Part shown: in pieces, positions 56,816-64,000 of the stretch
How positions within the stretch are numbered: position 1 is the stretch's first letter
Layout: each line of letters starts with the position of its first letter
Origin: Pycnopodia helianthoides
Lineage: Eukaryota > Echinodermata > Asteroidea > Forcipulatida > Asteriidae
Length of the DNA: 64,000 nucleotides
Assembly: GCA_032158295.1 (NCBI GenBank)
Contig: CM063249.1
Location: 11,846,139 to 11,910,138, forward strand
Direction of reading: 5' to 3'
Translations under genes and position numbers: made by a program
Notes under the pieces: model-generated
Told to the model about the DNA's origin: nothing
What the model saw: the letters and a program-made list of their open reading frames with translations, nothing else
The model's database searches: none

Positions 56816-58610
56816 TATATATTTTTAATGGATAGCACTTGAAAGTTTGTTATGGGCGTGGTGCTTTCAAACTGCACTCGTTGTTATTATTTACATCCAA
56901 AACTCAGTGTTCAAAATATTGTCCGTAACGGCCGATTCCAGACACAACATTAAGTCAATCAATCTCCGATCAGCAGTCTTACAATAGTGGATATTATATA
57001 ACACCTAGTTAGAGCCTGGTCATTTGATTGGAGGAGTGTTGGTAATGCAGCATTGGTTATTCATACCATCGCTTGGCCTACGTCGTAGACCGTGCACCTT
57101 GGTACCAAGCGCATGCACTCTAGGTTTTTTCCTCCAAATGACAACGTTCTACTTGGATGTTATATAAAAACAGAAAATGAATGTTTTGCATTTGGCAATG
57201 GAGAGAACATTTTCAGTCAGTGAAAGATTAAACGTTCCTTTCAACTCGGCTCCACCTTGTTGTACGGAACATTCCATCTTTCAACTCATTACAATATTCT
57301 CACCATTGCACTCATAAACATTCACAATATTTGAATAATTCTCTTACAAATGCTTTACATATTTCACTAGTATCACAATTTTTTTCTTACATTATACATA
57401 AATATATTATAATTAATTTGATTCCTTGTAAAAAAAATATTCAAAACACTTGCTTAATTTTTATGACCGTTATACTTCAAAATACACATCGACAGAAAAA
57501 CAAAGGACTAATGCTCTTAATATTACTCGTAAAAACTTTACGATACCCGAAATATGATGTTCCAGTTCTGTAAATTCAAGAGTTGAGAAGGTGTTGTTGT
57601 CCCCTCAAAATAAACCCTTTAGAGACTATTCATTTTTGTATAATCATCACAACACCCCCATACATGGCTACTATTGTTGATTTTTGTTCTGTATTTTTTT
57701 TTCCAGTAAAAATGTATTAAAAAAAACATTATGAAGCATAAATTCTGTTTTACAAATGTAAATAGTATGTCAACATGGGAAACATTGGACTGAGAGAGTC
57801 ATGGTTTCAAATGTGTTCAATTAATGTGAAATGAACTTGTTTAACGATACGACGGTTTTTCAAAAAAGAGAGCAAGATGTGCATAATTAGTGTATCTCGG
57901 GCGGCGTTCAAATCAGCAACTAGGACTGCGGCTGTTGCTATAAAGGGTGTTGCTATTGGCATCCTAGGCTTTATCACTCATTCACATGACAATCAAGTCA
58001 CAGTCGCTAATTTACACACTGCCTAAGGGTCTAATTTCATAAAAACTTGATTTGCAGTAAATATTGCTCAGCAGATTCTGTTGCTGATCAAATACTAAGT
58101 GGGGACCAGTCACAGACAATGCATAGGATGCAGAATCTGGCTGGTAACCTCCTTTTTTTTTGCTGAGCAAGATTTAATTTACTTGTAAGCTTTAGGAAAT
58201 CGGGCCAATGTTAAGTTTGAAGCAAATTTAAAACTGACTCTGCATAAATTAAACCAAATACAAAGTTTCTGTGTATTTTTAGATTGTACATGTGTAGACT
58301 TGTTACTAAGTTTACTTATTACTTTAATTTACTTGTTACTTCCGATGCAATGTTAATGATTTACACTCAACAAACTCTTACGTGGTTCCTTGTATGAATT
58401 AACATGATAGTAATAAAAACAACTGATCACTTAAAACGTGTTCCTTTGATGTCATTTAAAAAAAAACTTCTAGGTATACATTTAAAAACATTTGCCATTA
58501 TTTGGTTGAGATTTAACCAGCATGTATCAATAACTACATACTCTATTGGTGAGTGTGTAAGAACAGCTAACAAACCTATGTGGATATTTTTTACATTTAT
58601 GCGAGGAGAC

Positions 58611-58800
58611 ACAGCCCAATTTCATAGAGCTGCTCAAGCAGAAAATATTGCTGAACAATTTTCTGCAAAGCAGAAATGAGCAGGACACCAGTCACAGATT
58701 GTACTTGTGACACGGCAGTTTGGCTGGTATCCTTATTCTGGTGAGCATACTTTAGTTGTGCTTAGCTACGTTTTGTGCTTGTCTATGAAATTGGGCCAAG
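58611..58800. mobile_element. MITE, GGGCCC family (subfamily 1)
   Basis: Left CAGCCCAATTTCATAGAGCT, right TGTCTATGAAATTGGGCCAAGG, with interior GACACCAGTCACAGATTGTA and GGCTGGTATCCTTATTCTGG. The last AAGCAGC of the right arm is deleted. Confidence 0.8.
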
Positions 58801-59298
58801 GTCTGCAGATGGGTCTGACTTCTTCAAACAGGCAGCATGTTTTTGGTGTGTGTATAAATCACAATGTGCAGGTCGTGGTGTCAGACATGTGTTAGTGTGA
58901 TCACTGAACCTGGTTCAGCCAGAGTGTGTGGAAATGTCAGCCCATGTGCCTCAGTTTATGTCTGCATGAGCTCAAGCAAAGAGAGTCCCCACATTTCATA
59001 CGTGAGTGACGTGGCATTCCCCCTCCCCCCCTTGACATTTAAAACAAGCATTTATCCCAGCTTTCAAGTGTGTGTTAATCATCTACAATATCTGTGTTTG
59101 ATTTACTGTTAATAATGTTTGCTTATGCTGAAGAGGTAGATACATGATGGTGCTGTCCAATTCAGTGACACTCCAACACTGTTGACTTGAGATACATAAA
59201 ACCGTAAAGTTGTTTTTACATGTTTTATGGGTAGGGTCTGCCTTTGGGTATTATGGTCGTATTTTAGTCATGTTGACAGGGGTTGTTGACGAAGATAA

Positions 59299-59653
59299 AT
59301 CCTTCATTTTGGCAAGAGGATATAGAAGGATTCGGGAGGGTAAGGATTAATGCAAACCAAACTATGAAGGAAGGCTGACTAAATACAGCCGTGTCTGAAT
59401 TGGTGGCTACAGTTATGGCTATGGCTACGGCTGTTGGTAAGGGTGTTGCTAGAGACATCCTATACCTCAACGCATGACGCGGCGATCCAGCCGTAGCCAT
59501 AGCGATGATCCAGCCGAAGCCATAGCGGTGATCCAGCCGTAGTCGTAGCTGTTTAATTCAGACACGGCTTTATTTAGTCAGCCTTCATCCATAGCTTGCA
59601 TTAACCCCTACCCTCCCAAATCCTTCTATATCCTTTTGGCCAACATGAAGGAT
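59299..59653. mobile_element. Foldback element with about 100-bp inverted arms
   Basis: The left arm runs from ATCCTTCATTTTGGCAAGAG through TATAGAAGGATTCGGGAGGG to GCCGTGTCTGAATT. The right arm is its complement (AATTCAGACACGGC ... CCCTCCCAAATCCTTCTATA ... CATGAAGGAT). The centre is a GGCTACGGCT-type palindrome with CCAGCCGTAGCCATAGCG units. It may be a GGCTACGG MITE carried within a larger inverted repeat. Confidence 0.7.
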
Positions 59654-62600
59654 TTAGAAGGACTGAGGGCTGTAGGCCCAGAACACAATTGCTTGTCACT
59701 GGGTCAGGCGTGCCAACCTTATCCAAGTCCAGACATGTTAAAATAATTTGGTAGTGTTTTTGTTTTTCTGTAAGCGTTTTGATAATTATTTGCCTAGAAA
59801 TATCTCTCCTGATCTGTGAACCAATACTGACTAGAAGAAGCACATAACTAAAATGTTAAACCTAATCATGGTAGACCAACAGCAAATAATAAAAAATGAA
59901 TCTGATAACAAAAAATGCACACATAATAGTACCTTTCTCACACTGAATAAAAGCAGCAATTTTTTTCTTCATATAAAATAAAAAATATATCAAATAATGT
60001 ACAACGAAAACTGAGTAGGTAGTGGTTGATTATTGGCGATTTCTCTTTTGTAAAGGTGTAGTCCCTAAAACTAAATTGTACTGAAGCAGGATTTGAACCT
60101 TGGACTGCTGGGTTACAAACGAGAGCTATAGATCTGGAAAGTTCCAGATATAACTGTCATCTTCCCAGTATATATATATATATGCACAATTACTACCGAA
60201 AGAGGCCAAAGAGATTTCCCATCTAAGTTCAAACCTTTATGGGGAAGGAAATACAAGACGTCGGCACCACAGCCCAGGTCTTCAAATCTTGGCACAATTT
60301 CACGCTAGCTATTAAATATTGCTTAGTAACAACTACATTTGCCAAGCACAAATTTGCGGGGAACCAGTCACAATGTACAATGTACATTACATTGCATTTC
60401 AGCTGGTAACCCATTTTTACTAAGCAGTAATCTTTCTGTGCTTTGCCAATTTGTGCTATCTCCTGGGCCTGGGCCTGGGCCTGGGCTGGATTTCACAAAA
60501 CGCTAAGATTCATCTGAAGGTAAGCTGTCAATATTGCCATAGTGATCTGTACTGTGACATCACACTTTGCTTAGCAGTTTTGATTGATACACTGCCTTTA
60601 AGATGAATGGTGGCTCTGTGTGAAATCGCCCCCCCCTGGACAACTAAGGGCACACAGTGTCCATTTTGATCATCCTGAGGCCCTGTGTTCAAATCATGCT
60701 TCAGTATTCGATTTTCCCTTTCTAAATAGAGTGAATTAATATTGTGAAAATTGTGACAGTCTCGGAGAGAACTGTGTCCATTCTCCTTGAAGAAAGACAT
60801 TTTTGCAATTTCAGTCATTTGCAGTGATCTGTGGGGCACATTTGACGATCAATGAGGTAATAAAAATCATTTAAAAGCAAAACAAAATATCATAACATCT
60901 AGAACTGTACACTTGATTTCTTGATTATTATTTACAAACATTGCTACGGCTACTGCGAGACAAACCTTCACAGTGATTTTTCATTCATGGTTACCATTCT
61001 TAATTTTGAGAATTTCACAACAAAAATTCTAGAATCCTTCTGGACAAATAATGAGAAATGTCCGATTTGCTAAGATTTTTTTGTTTACGTTCACAAAGTC
61101 GAGAAAGCTGACAGGAAAACTTGAGAAATGAAAGACTTTTTTTAAACAGCACTTGAGTAAGTAGAACCAGCAAAGACAATAGATTTACTTAAAATATGCA
61201 TGATCTGTCAGAATTTTGCTTTCTTCAAAATGATGATCGCAACAGAAGGGAAAGGGAGAAGAAGAAGAAGAAGAAAATGACACTAAAGAGGCAAATTTCA
61301 AAGAGCTTCCAACAAACGTCCTTGCTGAACAAAGTCATTTTTGATAAGCAAAAAACATTTGCTGGACACCAGTCACAAATGAATGATAAGCTTTAGGTGT
61401 AATTATGACTGGTTACCGTTTTTTCTGTAAACGAAATCTGTGCAACTCCATGAACTTTGACCCAGGTGTATAACTATGGCCAATCTGAAGTAACTTACGA
61501 TGTAATAAATACTGGAAAAAAAGGTTTATATTTTTTCCCTTGGGCAGTATTCAACAGAAATGTATCGCATCAAAATTATGAAATTACACTTCTATCATTC
61601 AGTAATATCCCTCCTATAGTCCACTTAGCCTACTTAAAAAAATCCCACAATATAAAACCTGCAGAGCAAAGTACATAATGTTAAGACCAACTATGAATGG
61701 GTTTTTTATCCAAACAGATTAACTGTATGCCAAACAACGTTATCTGATAATCAGCACAGGATCTCAGGTAAGCATCCTATACACTTAAAACGAATACATA
61801 GTCCAGTCCAACTATGAGGAGAGGTGATGCACTGTTCATATTCCAAGCGAATGTGTTGACAAAAAATTATGCCATCATGAATTCTAATAGTGGCGTTGAA
61901 ACATATGGTAAAAAAGAGGGGCAGTTTAACTGGGGCCAACCATGTGTGATGTCAGACTTTCAACTTCACAACCATGTCCATATTTTGTATGAACTGGCAT
62001 CAACCTTTTAGAGACCAAGTACCCTCTATTAGCATGCCCCATTACAGACACAGATGGCCGCTGCAATGACTGTAGGCACATTGTTCTAAAATGAGGTTTA
62101 ACAAAATGAGGTGAACAATGATTTCCATATTAGCCCAATGGAAATAAGCCTCAGTTAGTGGCTTTCTTGGGGTTATCCTTGGATGTATTCACACAATGTT
62201 TATTTGTTTTATTTCTAAAATGTGTGATGCAAATTGTTATTTTTTTTTTTATCAGAATCAACTCAATCAATCAGTATACATTAGGCCATGTACAGAAGAA
62301 GTGGCAATCTTTCCCTCTGTGGTTAAACATCACCTTTTCTGAAATAAGAAATTTTGCTGCCAACTTATTCTCCACACCGCTCGATAATTTTTTATCCGAA
62401 TTTTTAAAACCCCCCAAAAATATCAGCCCTGTCTCAGCACACGGATATTATAGAAAAGCATCGTCTCTATGAAGGATTGCGGATCACCGACATTCTTATT
62501 TTTTTTCTAGTCATGCAATATTAACATTAAGTACTTTTTGTCTCCCCCACAGAAATTGTAAAAACCTTCCTCACACACAAATCTAAATTGAGACAGACAA

Positions 62601-62940
62601 TCAAAAAATAGATTTTTGTGGGGTTTTTTTTCAAGCGGAGAGAGGTTATTACTCATCATGGGAAGATTTCCTGTGGATTTCTGAACAGATTTTCCCGGTA
62701 ACCCAACTCCCAAGATTGTTTGAATTACACAGGCATGATACCGGGCCTTTAATAATAATAAAAAAAGTAGGAAAATGTTAATGAGTACAAGGGCTGACCT
62801 ACATATGGCAGGAAGAATATAATGCTTGAAATTGCACCATGTTCCTGTTTTAAAAATCCGCAGGCACTCCAGACAGATTTTGGGGTGGGCAGAAATATGA
62901 TTATAGAAATATCTTCAGGGGGAATCAAGCACTGCAGAAT

Positions 62941-63126
62941 TGAGCAAGTTCGGGTGGGCGACTAGAGTGACTAGACTAACCAGAAACAGTGTGACAGTGT
63001 GTGACGTAGCTCTCAAATTTACTAGCTGGACCATGCTCCAGTGCATGGTTGTGCTAGTCAATTTCCCTGTGCTCTATGGTTTCTAAGTAAGTCTAGTCAC
63101 TCTAGTCCCCCACCCGAACTTGCTCA
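62941..63126. mobile_element. MITE with TGAGCAAGTTCGGG ends
   Basis: The arms TGAGCAAGTTCGGGTGGGCG and CACCCGAACTTGCTCA are complementary, and pairing continues through GACTAGAGTGACTAGACT / AGTCTAGTCACTCTAGTC. The 186-bp element has no reading frame and is a single copy here. Confidence 0.75.
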
Positions 63127-63289
63127 TAGTAACTGGGAAAGTTAAATATCGATTTGTTTACATATCACATCAGTTAACTTAACAAACCTGCCTCGTGTGT
63201 AGTATTCCATACAGTAGAAATTATATTAAGTGGTTGTTTGTATTCAGAGAAGTTTTTACGAAAAATTTGTAATTTTTTAATAGTTTCTT

Positions 63290-63450
63290 CGGTACCAATT
63301 TCATAGAGCTGCTTTAGCAGACAAAACAATTTATGCTGAGCGAAATAAGCAGGACGCCATTCACTGATAACCTAATTCTGGTAAGCAAAAACATTTTTGT
63401 GCTTAGTTACTTTTTGCGCTGAAAAAGCTCTATCAAATTGGGGCCTGGTA
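63290..63450. mobile_element. MITE, GGGCCC family, shortened
   Basis: Left ACCAATTTCATAGAGCTGCT, right AGCTCTATCAAATTGGGGCC, interior GCAGGACGCCATTCACTGAT and TAACCTAATTCTGGTAAGCA. It is within about 400 bp of the USP32-like stop codon, so possibly in its 3' UTR. Confidence 0.7.
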
Positions 63451-63829
63451 TTTATACCCAGTAAGAATGCGAGAGAGAAAAAATGACCCCATCCAGCGTG
63501 AAATAGAACGAAACTTCCCTTGAAATTTCAGCCATGAATAAGTCATTGGAAACTATTCATTATTTTTTTTAAGTTCTCTTTTCTTGAAATTGGGCCGAGA
63601 TAGTCCATTTGACAAATTTTTCACTTTAGGAATGTAGCATCAGAAATAGTTTAAGTACGTCATGCATTTTTGTCGTTTTTTTTGTACAGGAATGTTTTTT
63701 TGTATGGAGAAAGAATACCTATCAGCGTTTGATGGCGGCGCTGCAGGTGTTGAGCCCGTACCTCGCCGTCATCCATAACCAAAGTAACCACGATCCAACC
63801 ACTGCGCCCAGTCTGCCTCGCTCAATTAG

Positions 63830-63997
63830 TCATTGAATCACGCAGAACCTCTTGTAGTCGGCTTCGATGTCGTCATCGATCGGCGTCGTGTCAGGCTCCT
63901 TGCCGAGTATGTCCGGTATGAAGTCCGCGTAGCCGAGGCTCTTACGCTCGTAGAACAGCATGTAGGCGTTGTCCATGTCAATCTCTTCTTTTACCTC
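63830..63997 (-). CDS. usp32: USP32-like ubiquitin hydrolase, last coding exon (partial)
   Basis: The last 55 codons and stop (TGA at 63832-63830) of a minus-strand gene that continues right of the window. The exon opens after a TAG acceptor at 63998-64000 (an alternative AG three bases in is possible). It reads EVKEEIDMDNAYMLFYERKS first, matching the end of a USP catalytic domain, where NAYxLFY is a conserved strand. An acidic linker follows (PIDDDIEADYKRF), then the C-terminal CVIQ. A CxxQ prenylation box at the very end, after a Glu/Asp-Tyr-Lys-rich tail, is characteristic of USP32, a Golgi/endosome-associated deubiquitinase. The assignment rests on 55 residues, so another USP cannot be excluded. 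Confidence 0.7.
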   Translation of the reverse strand, partial: EVKEEIDMDNAYMLFYERKSLGYADFIPDILGKEPDTTPIDDDIEADYKRFCVIQ

Positions 63998-64000
63998 CTA

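Larger units (their letters stand above)
53357..63829. other. 10.5-kb region without recognised genes
   Basis: It holds the 3' UTR of SETD6 on the left and, on the right, the 3' UTR of the minus-strand USP32-like gene. In between are AT-rich unique sequence and many repeats: GGCTACGGCT-type palindromes (54391-54500, 55808-55905), a (TA)n run near 60168-60183, a GAA run near 61258-61275, eroded GGGCCC MITEs (58028-58208, 60290-60480, 61290-61467) and a tRNA-like SINE head on the minus strand near 60080-60140 (GGTTCAAATCC box). No open frame here has a recognisable domain. Confidence 0.55.

Noticed and set aside
56530..56835. 101-codon plus-strand open frame
   Set aside because: It is contained in the tRNA-derived SINE.
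60080..60140. Possible tRNA on the minus strand
   Set aside because: Only a B box and a weak A-box-like part are visible and no cloverleaf can be drawn; likely a SINE head.
1..64000. CRISPR arrays, operons, integrated viruses or prokaryotic systems
   Set aside because: No regularly spaced identical repeats, no polymerase, capsid or integrase frames, and all recognised genes are intron-containing animal genes.

Overview
The window is animal nuclear DNA: AT-rich, intron-rich, with multi-exon genes and many short palindromic transposons. A non-vertebrate deuterostome is likely. I lean towards an echinoderm, possibly a sea star, because the commonest repeat (ends reading GGGCCCAATTTCATAGAGCT) looks like one I associate with echinoderm genomes. 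That is recollection, not a search, and the species is not identified.

Layout. 1-21,900: three fatty-acid-binding-protein (FABP) genes in tandem on the + strand. The first (A) lacks its first exon, which probably lies left of the window; B and C are complete with four exons each (136 aa predicted). 21,900-30,400: no gene recognised; transposon debris. 30,416-43,273: a type I coronin gene on the - strand with eight coding exons (486 aa predicted) and introns full of mobile elements and local duplications. 43,274-45,903: a divergent spacer of 2.6 kb, of which about 2.2 kb is one foldback transposon carrying a CTGA-type tandem array. 45,904-53,356: SETD6 on the + strand, nine exons, about 472 codons if one frameshift in exon 2 is discounted. 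53,360-63,830: about 10.5 kb with no gene recognised, SINEs and MITEs. 63,830-63,997: the last coding exon of a USP32-like ubiquitin protease on the - strand, ending in a CxxQ prenylation motif.

The FABPs are cytosolic lipid carriers and form a classic tandem family. Coronin (actin/Arp2/3 regulation), SETD6 (lysine monomethyltransferase) and USP32 (membrane-anchored deubiquitinase) have no shared pathway visible here. The clearest possible regulatory link is the head-to-head coronin/SETD6 pair.

The most unusual content is in the mobile DNA: an 8-bp-TSD foldback element that appears to have split a short divergent promoter; piggyBac-like MITEs with TTAA flanks a few bases from splice sites; a 115-bp near-perfect snapback palindrome with 10-bp target duplications; inverted MITE copies that bracket SETD6 exons 5-6; and an apparently identical two-block duplication patchwork in a coronin intron. 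No CRISPR, operon or prokaryotic feature is present. All exon coordinates were worked out by hand from splice consensus and protein-family similarity.
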